Positions 13,582 to 24,895 of a stretch of 64,000 nucleotides of DNA are shown here, in pieces. A model generated the notes under the pieces. It saw only the letters and a program-made list of their open reading frames with translations. It ran no database searches and had not been told where the DNA came from. The position numbers and the translations under genes are program-made. The stretch is from Schizophyllum amplum. Taxonomy: Eukaryota > Basidiomycota > Agaricomycetes > Agaricales > Schizophyllaceae. The DNA is taken from positions 682,001 through 746,000 of the forward strand of contig VDMD01000006.1 of the NCBI GenBank assembly GCA_007026445.1, read 5' to 3'. Position 1 is the stretch's first letter. The number at the start of each line of letters is the position of its first letter.

Positions 13582-15485
13582 TTAGATAGTCACTTCTCCA
13601 AGCTTCTCCGTCACCTTGTCTTCATCCTGCCCCTCCTTCTCCTCCTCCTTCGGCGTTCCCTCCTCCTTTGGTTTCCCGCCAGCGGCGCTGGCAAAGCTGA
13701 ACGTGGGCCGCACATTCGCCTGCGATGGCGCGCGCGTGCTGCCCTGACTCGAAGTCGTGCGCGTGAAAGGCTGCGCCGAAGCAGGCTTCGGCGAGGAGGG
13801 CGCGGACCGATCCCAGGCGCCGCGCTGGGCACCCTGTCGGGAACCGGTGCGCGACATGGTGTGGATGGCCTCACGCTCCTTCTCCACACGCTGCTCGACT
13901 TCCCGTTCCCGACTGGTCACGTCGACGGGCCTAAGCGTAGCATAAGTAAACGAGCAAGCGAAAACGTCGTCGACACGTACTTAGCAGCCCCGAAGGGGTT
14001 GGAGCGCGCGGGGCGGGGGTCGCGGTGCCGGATTTTGGCGAGGATAGGGGTGAGGCGACGGCTGATTCGGATCGTGGCAGAAGATCAAGCTTGCGGCGCG
14101 CAAGCTGCGGCGTGGGCGGGGTCGAGCCGTTCGCTGCAAATTATTAGCATCCAAACACGATCGATACAGACCATGTTACACTTACGAGAGGTGCTGCCGC
14201 GAGGTGGTCGCGATGATCGCCGCCACTCGCTGTCGTCGGGTACTTCGCGGGGAGGACCCATGTCTCCCCTGCGACCGCCACCGAAGCGGCTTGGCGGGTG
14301 TTCATCTGCTGGCGTGGATGGCTGCGAGGGGCGGAACTTGGCGCCCCGCGACCAGCTGTCTTCCGTGTCGGCCGCGCCCGCGCTACCCTCCGCGAAGCCG
14401 AAGCCGCTGCGCTTGGGCGGCGCGCGGGAAGGGTCCTGCTCGCTCGTCGAGGGACGAGGCCGTGCGGAGCGCCATTCATCGACGCCATCGGCAACGGCTG
14501 ATGCGGCCTCGAACCGACGTGCTGATGGGTCGCGAGAGTCGCCGCGGAAGTCGCCGCGGGATTCCCCACGGGTGTCGGCAGGCGGCCGCTCGCGGCGCCA
14601 TGGATTCTCAAATTTGCTGTCGTCTTCGAAGGCGCCGCCGAAGCCACCACCGGGTCTGTCCGATTTGGCTGTTTAATTGGTGAGCGGGCAGTTGAGTGAA
14701 GTAGAGGGGAGCACCCACGAGGCTCAGCAACGCTGACCCGAACTGTCCTGTTGGCAAAGCTCTGGTAATCCTGTGAGCGTAAGTGACGGTACGGGAGGAG
14801 CAGACACTCACAGTGCCCGACCTGGCCAAAGCCTCCTTCAGGCCATCCAGATCTTCGAATTCGATGTAACCGAAGCCCTTGGCCTTTCCGTCCCGATCAC
14901 GGATGACCTTGACTTCCTTGACCTGATGCACCCCCGATGAGTTATGGACTATTGAGCGAGAGATATCACACACCTTGAGGGGCTGGAAGAACTCCCCGAG
15001 CTCGGCCTCGGTGAGATCGAAAGAGAGATTGCCCACGAACGCGGTGTATGGGGGCTGGGAGGGAAGGGGAACTTCTTCGCGCTGGATTGCAGCTCCGCGA
15101 TCGGCTGCATGCAAGGAGGTTCAATGAGTTGGGAGTCTATGAATATGACGAAGGGGACGCACGGCGGCTGGATAAGAAATCATCGCGACGGTAGCGATCG
15201 TTGCGCAGCTCCTCCTCCGTCCGCATCGCGGCTGGGCACAAGCGTCAAGCCGGGACGATCAAGTCATGGTATACGACGCACGCGCAGAGGGGAGCGAGTC
15301 CATTTCGTCAGCCCATGAGCCCGTAGCTGGAGAGGCGCGTCAGTACGGAATCCGATCTATAAGCTGACAACCTGACATACCGCTGTCCGCGAGGAAGTCG
15401 CTCAGCGCGATCTTTTGTCCCTTCTTTTTGGGTGCTGGTATGGCATGAGCTTTGGCCAGTGCGGGGAACAGACGCACATACGCAT
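13582..15485 (-). CDS. eIF4B-like translation initiation factor with one RRM (apparent 1-nt frameshift)
   Basis: This protein stimulates eIF4A and mRNA recruitment to ribosomes. Ten exons can be followed: 15485-15482 (only ATGC), 15434-15381, 15326-15282, 15231-15163, 15104-14974, 14922-14812, 14770-14719, 14668-14186, 14133-13981, 13930-13582. The start reads MPPKKKGQKIALSDFLAD, then TGSWADEMD, an RRM with AFVGNL (RNP2) and KGFGYIEF (RNP1), a DDSKFENPWRRE motif, an Arg/Asp/Gly-rich middle, TPPTPQLARRKLDLLPRS, ARSNPFGAAKPVDV and a charged tail. The exons sum to 1451 bases, one short of a multiple of three. The frame must slip inside exon 9 between the last two conserved motifs, in a C/G run near 14005-14025. 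A sequencing error or a real disabling indel would both explain this. Confidence 0.85.
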
Positions 15486-16039
15486 GGTCAGTATCTGTCA
15501 GTCTGATGGAGGTACGGTCCAGGTAACTGGGAAATTTTGTGTTGACGCTTGTTTGATGGGCTCAAATTGTGACGTGACTGGGGTTCGTGTTCCTTTTCTC
15601 CCGCGCCTCCTCGTCCAATCCTCGTCTCCGTCTGTGTTCCAGGACTTGTGCTGAGAGAAGGCCCTGCCTAACAGCTTGCTTCCCACATGCCTTTGCATCC
15701 AAATATCTCATTTTTCGGAAACTATCGATTGTACAAGCCAGACACTCAAGTCGGACTGGGACTTGACGAATCCGAGTCGATGTTCAGAATGAATGACAAG
15801 GACAGGACCTGGCCAGAAGAACTCAGTAGTGAGTCATGGGCCTGACGCGGAAAGTACAACACGCACATGACGGGACGACCGCGCAAGACGTCATCTTCGT
15901 CTGCCATCGCCACCGTGCCGTGCGCGACGTCGTGAGCTCATGTGCATGTCATGGGGTGGGGCCACGCACCCTCAGGCGATATATAACCTGGCTGCCGTCG
16001 CAACGGCAGTTCACTTGCTACATACTCACCATCACGAAC
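15486..16039. other. Divergent intergenic region, eIF4B / small protein
   Basis: The region holds the promoters of two divergently transcribed genes. The right half has a clear TATA-like site (separate entry). No gene is supported inside. Confidence 0.5.
15978..15987 (+). promoter_or_regulatory. TATA-like box of the small-protein gene
   Basis: GATATATAAC lies about 60 bases before the ATG at 16040, a suitable place for a TATA element with a short leader. A strong TATA box fits a highly or stress-inducibly expressed gene. The role is inferred from sequence and spacing only. Confidence 0.5.
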
Positions 16040-16759
16040 ATGGACTCGTACAACAACAACAACAACAACAGCCAGAAGACTACGGGAAGGAGCGCGCACG
16101 ATAAGGTCAAGTACGTATCTTAGTCGGGTTCGCCGTCCCATCCATCGTCTCCCCAAGCCATGTCCTTATGATGCTAACGTTACCCCTCTAGAGGCGCCGC
16201 CGAAGTCGTCCACGGTCTCGGTGAGACCGTGCGCGGGAACCTCCTGAGTACCGTCGAGCCCCAGGGCAACGAACAGGTCGCGCGCAGGGGCGAGCAGGAG
16301 ATGCGCCAGGGGAACGCGGATATGGCACGGGGGCCGAAGACCGGAGGTGAGTTGGGAAGATTTCAGTGGAAGTGATTTTAGTTGTGGGTTCTCGTTCTCG
16401 TTGGGGATTACTCAGATGGAATTCCCCTCCTTGCTCTCTTCATCGTTTGCTGAGTCTTCCTCCTTTGCTAACCGAACTTCGCAGGTACGAGCAGCGGCCC
16501 GCCCTCATCGCGCATGCAGTATGCTGACCGTAAGCCAGAGGCAGGCATCCCGGGTGCGGGTAACATGAACACGGCGCATGGGGAGACGCACCCGTCGCGC
16601 GTCGGTGAGACCACTGGCATGCGCGGGGAGCCCGACGTCATCCCGGGCACCAGCAGCTCGACGCAACACGCGCAGCAGCATCGACCGGGCGGTCTGCCTG
16701 AAGAGGGCCGCCCGGGCGACTATGGCTTCGTACCGGGCGCGCGAGGCGGAGGTTTCTAG
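16040..16759 (+). CDS. Small conserved hydrophilic protein, function unknown
   Basis: Three exons (16040-16110, 16192-16346, 16485-16759) give 166 residues. The N-terminus has a short Asn run. A central segment KGAAEVVHGLGETVRGNLL is the only ordered-looking part and resembles small stress-type fungal proteins with a K-G-A-A-E...G-x-G-E...RG pattern. The rest is Gly/Pro/Gln/His-rich, with no signal peptide or membrane segment. The second intron (138 bases) is longer than usual here. I do not recognise a named family with confidence. The strong TATA box and low complexity suggest an abundant, possibly stress-related product. Confidence 0.75.
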
Positions 16760-18393
16760 AGGGGAGTGGGAGGGTTTATCAGGAGCAACTTAGCATGTAG
16801 AGAGGGAATTGAAGTGTACAACAGTGTAGAATAAACATGGCACGCAAGTCATGCGTCCAGTCGCGCAGTGATCATTCTCGTGATCACGATAGGCGCGCCA
16901 CGCTCCAAGAAGTTGCAAACAGGTGTACTTAGGCAAGGTCGTCTCTGCAGTGTCTCCCTCGCAAACGACAGTAGTATGGCTACTATACTGTGCAATAAAT
17001 CATGATGGGACGCTTGTCTGTACATTGCAATTGTACATACGGTTGACGAGGCTCCTTCGTCGGACACTGCCCCATTTGCGAGCGGGACATTGCAAAGGGA
17101 CACTCTATGGGGACATTGCATGTAAGGTGAGCTAGTAGGGATATGTGCCATTGAAACCTGCAAGTCCTGACTTGCATTTAGTATGGGAAGGGGTTTGATG
17201 TATGTCGGAAGGAGGGCCAACAGCACTTCTAAGTTCTACTTAGTGATTACAGACAGATGGTAGGCGTAAGATCAATAGCTTGGAGTATAGAGTATACACA
17301 TGAATATTCTAGTGAAGACTCAGCTGTCGAGGATATTGGGGAGGTGGATCATGAGGTTAAGGAGATAGATGAGCGCTCGGGCAACTTCGAGCCGTCCATT
17401 CGGCAATCGCCGGCCGCATTCGGCGTTCAAACTTCATGTTGTTTTGGGACAGAACCTCCTCAGGAAACTTTTGTATGATACGCCCCTCGAAAGACTCATG
17501 AAGTCGCTCTTTGAGGTGCCCATTGAAACAAATGTACCACTGTGGGCCGTGGCTCACTCGGAGTCACTCGTGAGAGCGGCTCGCTCAACGCGTCCAGCGA
17601 ATCTGTCCAGTGTCCACCGCGAGTGGAATTCTCACGAAGGTAACCATACAAGTGTACAATAGCACTGTACTGCGCTGCTTTATTATGCACCGGACGGAGA
17701 CGCCCAATGCAGCGTACCGCTCTGCTTACGCTTCGAGCCGTCGACATCCACAAATGTCTCGATGAGATGGACCGCTGGAGGCTTCATTCATGTGAAGCGC
17801 CCGTTCAAGCGTCTTCTGGCCTTGAATGTCCCTTTCAGGGGCTTTTGTAAGTGTTCCGCCTTCAACGACAATGTCCCGGCTGATTTATTGCACAGTATAA
17901 GTAGTTGCCATACAGTTGCGCTCATTTACCGTTTTTCCTTCCTGGCGCTCGTAAGCACACTGCTCATGCCTTCGCGCCCGGTTCGCCCGGGCCATTTGCC
18001 GCCATCGCATTCCCCTCAACCGCTTCTCTGCTCAACGTTCAACGTTCAACATCCAATGCTCGATATATAATTGTCCATTTTAGCACAGGATACACTCCAA
18101 TTACATTCCTAGATATACAATAAAAACGAGTCGACGAACGCAGTGTAAGGGGATCAAGTGGAAGGAACCAGGATAGAATGTGACGACGCCCGAGCACCTC
18201 TAGACTGGAGCTTGAGAACGCTGAAGGAGGCCGGGATATTTGGCTGAAACCAGTCGATATGAGTGGGACAAGTCGATGATGCCCTCCAGACCACTGCGGC
18301 CTTTCGTGCGCGCAGGCTACCATCCCAGTTCCACCTCTACTGAGGCGACGCGCCCATCCAATAACGCGCGCGCCAGCCTGCAGAGGCCCTTGA
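16760..18393. other. Intergenic region of 1.6 kb without a supported gene
   Basis: This is the 3' side of the small-protein gene and of the convergent chromatin gene. Short open frames (for example around 17357-17753, both strands) show no recognisable domain. The motif ACATTGCA recurs four times between about 17024 and 17120, partly in a GGGACATTGC context. Composition is more AT-rich than in the flanking genes, so this may be old repeat debris. Confidence 0.45.
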
Positions 18394-21300
18394 TCAAACC
18401 CCATACCCCGGCTGCGTATGCAGGTACCGACTCGACTCCGCATACGTCTGCGTATACGGGTTCTGCACCGGCGGCGGCGCCGGCGGCGTATGCATCGCCC
18501 ACTTGGCGGAATCAGGCTGCGGGACATCCGTCAGTACAGCGCTCCTCAAGACCACAAAGCTACGAGACACGTACCTGCGCCTGACCCAAATACGTCCCGT
18601 TCGCAATCCCCGATCCACCCGCGGGGTTGGTCCCATTCGCGAGTGCGCCGTTGACTACAGGCGCGTACGGTGCTTGGTGTTGATAATGCCCGTACGCAGG
18701 CTGCCCTGTATACCCCGCAGCGTGACCATTATGGTACGCCCCCGCATACGGCGGCGTCCCCGCACCCGCCGCCGGTGTCCACCCATTCCCATATGCGTAC
18801 GCCCCCGGCTGGCCAATGGCGTATTGGTGAGGGGCATATGCAGGCCGCGCAGCCGCGGCACCATAGTACGCCTGCTGCTGCTGTTGCTGCTGTTGCGCCG
18901 CATACGCGTACTCCTGCTGTCGCACGCGGCACTTGTTGCACACAAAGTCGACCGCGTTCCAGTCCCTCTTCGGGCGCCCGGCGGCCACGTCGAGCCGGTC
19001 GTGGCAGGTGATGTGCTGCCACCGCGAGCACGAGCCGCAGCACATCATCGGGATCCCGTCGTCGATGTTGATCCCCCGGCGCAGGCAGACCTCGCAGTCG
19101 AGCTCCCATTCCGGCGTGCGCGTGCCCGCGGAGGGGGCTGGCAGCAGCGTGATCTCCGAGGCTGGGATGCCTGTGGTGATCTTGCGCTTGCGGCTCGAGC
19201 GGCTCCTCGCAGACCCGTTCGCCTTCGCCGGGGTGTCACCAGCAGCAGGCTTCCTCTGCGCTTCTTCCGCCTTGGCGCGTTCAGCCCTGGTGAGGTGTGA
19301 GCTCCTCACAGTGAAATCGGGGAAGAACATGTACGCACAACTCCTTTTCGTCTTGTTCCCTTTGCGCGCGTTCCTCCCGCTCTTCCCTTTCTCGCTTTCT
19401 CTGTTCTCTCGCTGACTCCCGAGCATCGCGCCCGCGTTCCTCTTCCTTTGTTTGCCGCGCTTCGTGGCGCTTGGCACGGCTGTTCTTCTCCCTCTCCTCC
19501 GCCCTGCGTCGGGCTTCCAGCCGCGCCTCTTCCTTCTCAGACTCCTTCACGGCGATACGCGACGAGCGCTTGCGATGCACGACGGCCTCCTCGATCTGGC
19601 GCTTGCGTTCCACGGCCTGACGCGTGTCGTCAGTATCACGCACACACGAACATGGATTCACGTACTCGCAAATCCTCCACAACAAAGGGCACGATGCCTT
19701 TGGTCAAGGCCTTGTACAGCGCCTTCTCCAGGTAGTGTGTCGCATTCTCGAAGGGATCCGCAACATGCTCCCATTCATCCAAGGTAACGGCGATCTACGC
19801 AATTCTGTAAGTCGATCACGCCGGCGCTCGCAAGCTGAACTCACCGTCTCCCATTCGACGAAACCTTCCGGAAGTGGTTGCTCGGCGGGCTCATTGTTCT
19901 CTTGCGGCACCGCCTGCTCCTCATCCTGCGCGCCATCGAGATGGGACTCGTCTTGCTCTTCCTCGCCCTCATCATCCGACAGCTCCGTCAGCTCGCTGAC
20001 CCCGTCCGAGTCCATTGCCTTCTCGTCCTCCGCATCGCTCTCTTCGTCTTCCTCGTCGCTCTCAGGCGCTCGCCGCCTCTTCGCAGCCGCGCGCGCATTC
20101 TCAGTAGCAACAGTGGTCCGCGTCTTATCCGCCCCCACCGCATGCCTCACCGAGCTCCTTGTGCTCCGGCCGTTTGTGGCAGCTCTGCGCCCGCCCGTCT
20201 CGACATCGTCAACAGTCAACCACTCGTCCGGCACCTGCTGCCACTCCTCATCCTCATCCCTTCCCCTCAGCCGCGAACTGATACGCGTCCCAGTGGACCG
20301 TGCGCCGTTCAGCTGCGCCTGCCGCTGCAGCTCGGCGAGCTCCTTGGCCTGTGCATCCAGCTTGATATTCGCCTGCGCCTTGGCTGCGCGCGACCCACCG
20401 CGTCCTCCTGCGGGCGGCGTCGCTGCTTTGGGCGTTTCGCGCTTGGTTCGTCCGGTGGGTTTCCGTGAGCTGGAGGCGCGGGACTTGGACGCGGCTGGAG
20501 GGTCGGATTCCACACGAGGGCGCTTGGCTGGGGACCGTTTGTTGTTCCGCGCGGTCTTGGTCGGGGGAGCGGCTGCGCGCTTACGCTTGAGCGTCTTGCT
20601 GCGCGGCGGCCTGGGAATCGCGCGCTGAATCCAGAGTCGATCGGCTAGAGGTAAAGGGTCAATATGCAGCCCGAAAAGTGTAGGGCAAGGCTCACCTCCA
20701 ATAAACCAGTACGCGTTTTTCTTGACGTCGTAGCCAATCGGCTCGATGCGCCAGGTCGCGGTCTCGTCGTCGGACTTCATGAGCTGACGCAGACGCGAAG
20801 GGTTCTGAAACTGCCACTCGGTGAGAAGGTGGAGGCAGTCGAGCTTTTCCAGCATCGGTAGTTGCAGCCAGTCCTTGGACTCTTCGGTGGACTGGACGTC
20901 CTCCGGGACTTCCTCCGACGCCTTGACGCTGTCGGCGGGTGCTGTGACGGCGTCGGCATGCTCGTCTACGCGTTCCTCAGCGTCAGGCTTGACATCTTCA
21001 GTTGTGGCTTCCGTGGGTATATTGGCTGGGTCCGACGCGGACATGTCGACGTGCGCAGACGATTCGTCCATCTTGACATCGTCCGTGCTGTGGGTGATGT
21101 GTGGCGCAGGTGATGAGTTGTCGTGACTGGCGGAAGGCTCGGCAGTGTTGTGACGGGAAGCCGAGCCGTTGCGAGTGGCGAGCGAGGGATCAGGGCCGAT
21201 GGGGTTGGCGGCCGGGTCGCGTTTAGCGTACTGGCGACGGAGGACATTCTGCCAAGCGTTGGACCTGTGACACGTTCAGCACGCGTCATATACGGCTTTG

Positions 21301-21661
21301 AGCAAGGAGGGGGTATCTCACGTGGATTTGCGGTCGTATGTGAGGGTCCAGAGCAGGCGCTGCATAACGCGGGGGAGGACAAGGGACGTGTTGTGGTGCA
21401 GATCGTCCTCAATGGCCTGTGGTGGGCATTAGTCAGCAAGGCGAATGAGCATAATCAGTGGGCACGCACGTCTAGGGTGACGTCCTCCATGTTGAAGAGG
21501 TGGTTGAAGGTGAAGAAGAACTGGCCGAAGGCGGCCCACTTCCAGTTCGTGCGGAGAAGCGCGAGCGGCTCGGGCAACTTCTGGATGTGCGGGGTGAGCC
21601 AGGCCGGCTGCTGTGGAGGGGGCGGCGGGGCCAAAGGAGCGGCCTGTCTGCGCGGGGCCAT
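18394..21661 (-). CDS. DDT/WHIM-type chromatin protein with PHD finger
   Basis: Nine exons (21661-21470, 21416-21322, 21264-20696, 20644-19845, 19794-19666, 19616-19339, 19286-18575, 18516-18394 plus their joins) give 965 residues. A proline-rich start leads into a DDT-like helical segment (WKWAAFGQFFFTFNHLF, then DVTLDAIEDDL). It is followed by a WHIM-like part (LPMLEKLDCLHLLTEWQF, then ATWRIEPIGYDVKKNAYW and DRLWIQR), long basic and acidic disordered regions, an Arg/Glu/Lys coiled coil, and a C4HC3 PHD finger (CEVCLRRG...CCGSC...HITC...CNKC). The tail is Gln- and Tyr/Ala/Gly-rich. DDT plus PHD is the layout of RSF1/CECR2-type subunits of ISWI remodellers, so a nuclear nucleosome-remodelling role is likely. 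The exact orthologue is unclear. Confidence 0.85.
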
Positions 21662-22178
21662 GGTTGGCAGAGGGCGGGCGGGCGTCGGCGTTGGCGGCGG
21701 GGGGGGAGCTTGAGCCGGTCTTGCCGATGTCGTCACGAAGCGGCGGTCGACAGCAACGACGACAGCAGGGTGACAGGAGGGGTGTGGGCGTATGTGGATG
21801 CTCGAGGTTGGTGGTGGAAGAGACGCGCAGAATATTTGTGGCGCCTAGCGAGCGCTCAATTCGACAACGACCAGAGAAGCAGTGTGGTAATTGACAAAAG
21901 ACGTCCGTTTGCGGTCAAGCACGAGTACACAAAACGGCATTTGCCGAATCGCCCGGTTCGAGTCGCTGTTGACTCACGGCGTCTACCACTGCTGTAGCCA
22001 GCGCCGATATATTGCTGCATTCCTCGGTGGGACAGAAGATCCCTCCAACGTAAACCTTGTAGCCTCATCGTCGCTCACGAGCGCAGGACTATGCGGTGGC
22101 GCTGCACACGCTCGGGCCGGACATCCGCCTCCTCTACTCCCGCTTCCGTGATCTACACCCGCCAAGTATTTGCCCGCC
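21662..22178. promoter_or_regulatory. Divergent promoter region, chromatin protein / hydrolase
   Basis: The two start codons are 517 bases apart on opposite strands. The stretch contains no supported gene and no obvious TATA box; a G-rich run lies directly before the minus-strand start. Confidence 0.45.
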
Positions 22179-23418
22179 ATGCAGCTTGAGAATGCCTCTA
22201 CGACGCCTGGCGTCATCAAAGAGACCCTCCCAATTGCGGGACTAAACATCAATCTCTTCAAGAGCACAGATCAGGATCTCACCAAGCACATCGTCGTCCT
22301 CTTCTTCCTACACGGCCGCGGAGGCTCTGCGGACAAGGTCCAATGGGTGCCAGAGCGCCTTGTGAAGGAGACACAAGGCCGCGGAAAGCGTGAGCTCTTC
22401 GTTATCACGCTCGTACGTCCGTTCTCGCGCTCGTCTACATTCGTCTGACCATCTCAGGACCAACGCAACCACGGCAGCCGCCTTATTGACCCGCGCGCCA
22501 ACCGCGGCTGGAGCAGCAACCCCGCCGAGCACAACCCCCGCCACGCGTGCGTCCCCCATCCCCCATCCTCCTACACCCGTCCCTTGTCCTCTATCCCTCC
22601 CTCGCCTCACAGCCCCTCACCACACCCTGACATCACCTCCGAAGCGTAGATCAATATGCCATCTTCGACGGCACCGCCCACGACGTCTTTCACCTCATGA
22701 ACTACCTTCCCGCCTTCCTCTTCCCCAATGACGAGCGCAAGATCACCGAGTACGGCTACTCGGGCATCAGCCTCGGCGGCCACTCCACCTGGCTCGCCGT
22801 GTGTAACGGTACGCCTCCTCATCTTTCCTACCCTTTCACCATGCTCACTCTCCTTCCAGACCCGCGCCTCACCATCGGCATCCCCATCATCGGCTGCCCA
22901 GACTACATGTCCCTCATGTCCTCGCGCGCCCGCGGTGCCGGCCTCCCCGTCGCCCCGCCCTACTTCCCCGACGCGTTCGTGCGGAGCGTGCTCAAGGGAA
23001 GCCCGGTGACGCGCCCCTGCGACCAGGGAGACGCGTCAAATCCGTTCTGGGGGAAGAAGATATTTGTGGCGTCAGGTGGGGAGGTGAGTGGCGAAATGTC
23101 GCCTGCGTCGATATCTCGGAGCTTGTGTCTCTCACATTCGGATCTCTCACATTCTGAACGCTCTCGCATTCTGTTCTCTCACATTCTATTCTCTCATATT
23201 CTGTTCTCTCATATCCTGAACACTCTTACCCCGCACTTTCTGACACAAATTTACCCCAGGACCCCCTCGTCCCCTGGGCGGCCAGCGACGCCTTCGTTTC
23301 AAAGCTGCAGGTCGGCGAACACGGGCGCAAGGAGGTCTTCGTCCAGCCGGGCGTCGGGCACACCTGCACCCACGAGATGGTGACGCGCATAGTGGGCTTT
23401 TTGGTCGAGGTTTTGTGA
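22179..23418 (+). CDS. Alpha/beta hydrolase (esterase/peptidase-like)
   Basis: Five exons (22179-22412, 22458-22546, 22645-22808, 22860-23083, 23260-23418) give 289 residues. The fold signature is complete: FFLHGRGGSADK supplies the oxyanion HG, YSGISLGGHS the nucleophile elbow (GxSxG), DPLVPW the acid, and PGVGHTCTHEM the catalytic His. There is no signal peptide, so it is probably cytosolic. The substrate cannot be told. The third exon needs the acceptor at 22644 (GAAG) rather than the nearby TAG to keep AVDQYAIFDG in frame. The last intron (176 bases) contains a short tandem repeat. Confidence 0.88.
23121..23222 (+). repeat. Short tandem repeat inside an intron
   Basis: The unit is about 15 bases (ATTCTGTTCTCTCAC and close variants), repeated about five to six times within the last intron of the hydrolase gene. 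It likely explains that intron's greater length and may vary in copy number between strains. Confidence 0.75.
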
Positions 23419-23628
23419 AGGGGACCTGGGTGGATGGGAGGGAGGAGGGTGGTTTGTGAGGGGAGGGGTGTGTCGGGCGAGGTGCGGTGGCAGATTGAAC
23501 ACGATGAGCTGAGGCGAAGATATGATAAGTCTTGATGCAAACGAAGACCGACTAAGGCGTACAAGAATTAGGATGGGACGGATAAAATATAAAACAGAGC
23601 TGCCTATTACTATGACTGTGAGCTGCTG

Positions 23629-24723
23629 CTACCGCAGCGTCTCGTACCACTTGAAATGAGTCGTCACCCAAGGAAATGGGTCCTCGTCGAGGAGCTCGTC
23701 TCTGGGGTTTGGTGGTCAGCGAACGAAGAAATCTGTCAAGTGGACGAAGGAATCGGGCGTGGAGGCAAGCGCGTGGATCAGTGCACGAAAAAGCCCCGAC
23801 GTACTCTTGAATGCCCAGCACGCGCAGGCCGCGAACATGAGTGTCTTTGCCGCTCATGTGGTTCGCGATGATAGCGATTTGGACGACATAGGCGTACACG
23901 GGCTTGCTGAGGAGGGGCGTGAGTGGGTGCGCGGCAGATGGACGCGAAAATGGCAGATAGAGGGGTTGGTAAGTAGAAAGGAATATTACAATCAGATGAG
24001 GAGAACCGCTGGCGGAGGACGCAGGACGTGGGCAGAGACGCACGTACATCGAGCTCGCTTGTCCTGTGGGATCCTCTTCGCTGTCGTCGGCCGGTTCTGT
24101 GCCGATGTCGAACGTGATCCAGCCGTCTGGCTTGTCGAAATTGATGATCTGGATGGACTGCAGGTCGTTCGCGCCTAGATGCAGCCTTAATACATGCACA
24201 TATATTTCGAGTAGAGGACTGACCTGTCCCTGCTCGCACTTCGATGGTGGCAGGTGTGTAAGAGTCGTCTTCGTTGAAAGACAAGAAAAGCGAGAGTTTC
24301 TACTCGACTGTCAGGTAACAATCACGAGTTGGAGTTTGACGTACCTGCATAGCGACTTTCTTCTGAAATTCGATGGTAATGAAGTGTGGTTGCGGACCGT
24401 CAGAGCTGGGCAGGGTCTGCACGCCACTCATAGAATAAAGGGAGAAGAGGTACACACTGCCAGAAAGTTTCGGGGTCGCCGTCTACAAGGCATTCGGCGC
24501 CGAAGCCAAATTTAAAGCTGCTGACGCTCCATTTCGCCTTTTCAGAAATATCTGGCCACGGCAGTGGCGGAGGATAGCGCGTGGTGTGCACCAGGAAGCG
24601 CGCATTTGGCTGAACTGGCTGTGGCGGATAAGGGACACCCGGTGGCAGGCCCGGATGCACGGGTACACCAGGCAGCGGAGGTGGAGGTACCACGGCAGCT
24701 ACAATTGTTGCTGGAGTTGCCAT
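23629..24723 (-). CDS. APC10: Anaphase-promoting complex subunit 10 (APC10/Doc1)
   Basis: This is the substrate-receptor subunit of the APC/C ubiquitin ligase, which drives mitotic exit. Six exons (24723-24458, 24405-24345, 24299-24224, 24174-24048, 23906-23805, 23701-23629) give 234 residues. After a proline-rich start, the DOC domain runs WSVSSFKFGFGAECLVDG, DPETFW, SDGPQPHFITIEF, DDSYTPATIEVRAGTG, DGWITF, then VVQIAIIANHMSGKDTHVRG, all at family positions. The protein ends in ...KWYETLR. Its Leu-Arg tail resembles the Ile-Arg tail by which APC10 binds TPR subunits. The residue after ETFW is His by the splice model, where the family usually has Gln. The promoter is shared with STE24. Confidence 0.93.
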
Positions 24724-24895
24724 GAGGCGGCGGTGGCGAAATGCGCGAGGACTGAAGTTGAACGGCACCGCCACCGCGTGCTCGTGAGCGTGCGGTGAGT
24801 TCGGACCGAAATGCGGTAATTGGCGTGTCGGCGACGTGTCCAGCTTGCGCTCGACGTTGACGGCGACGACGACGAAAACAATTCCGACGACGACC
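24724..24895. promoter_or_regulatory. Short divergent promoter, APC10 / STE24
   Basis: Only 172 bases separate the two divergent start codons, so the genes probably share regulatory sequence. A run of GACGACGAC-like repeats lies just before the STE24 ATG. Confidence 0.5.

Noticed and set aside
13531..14676. A plus-strand protein of 381 codons
   Set aside because: It is the opposite-strand shadow of the eIF4B exons; no family signature, and the minus frame has clear motifs and splice sites.
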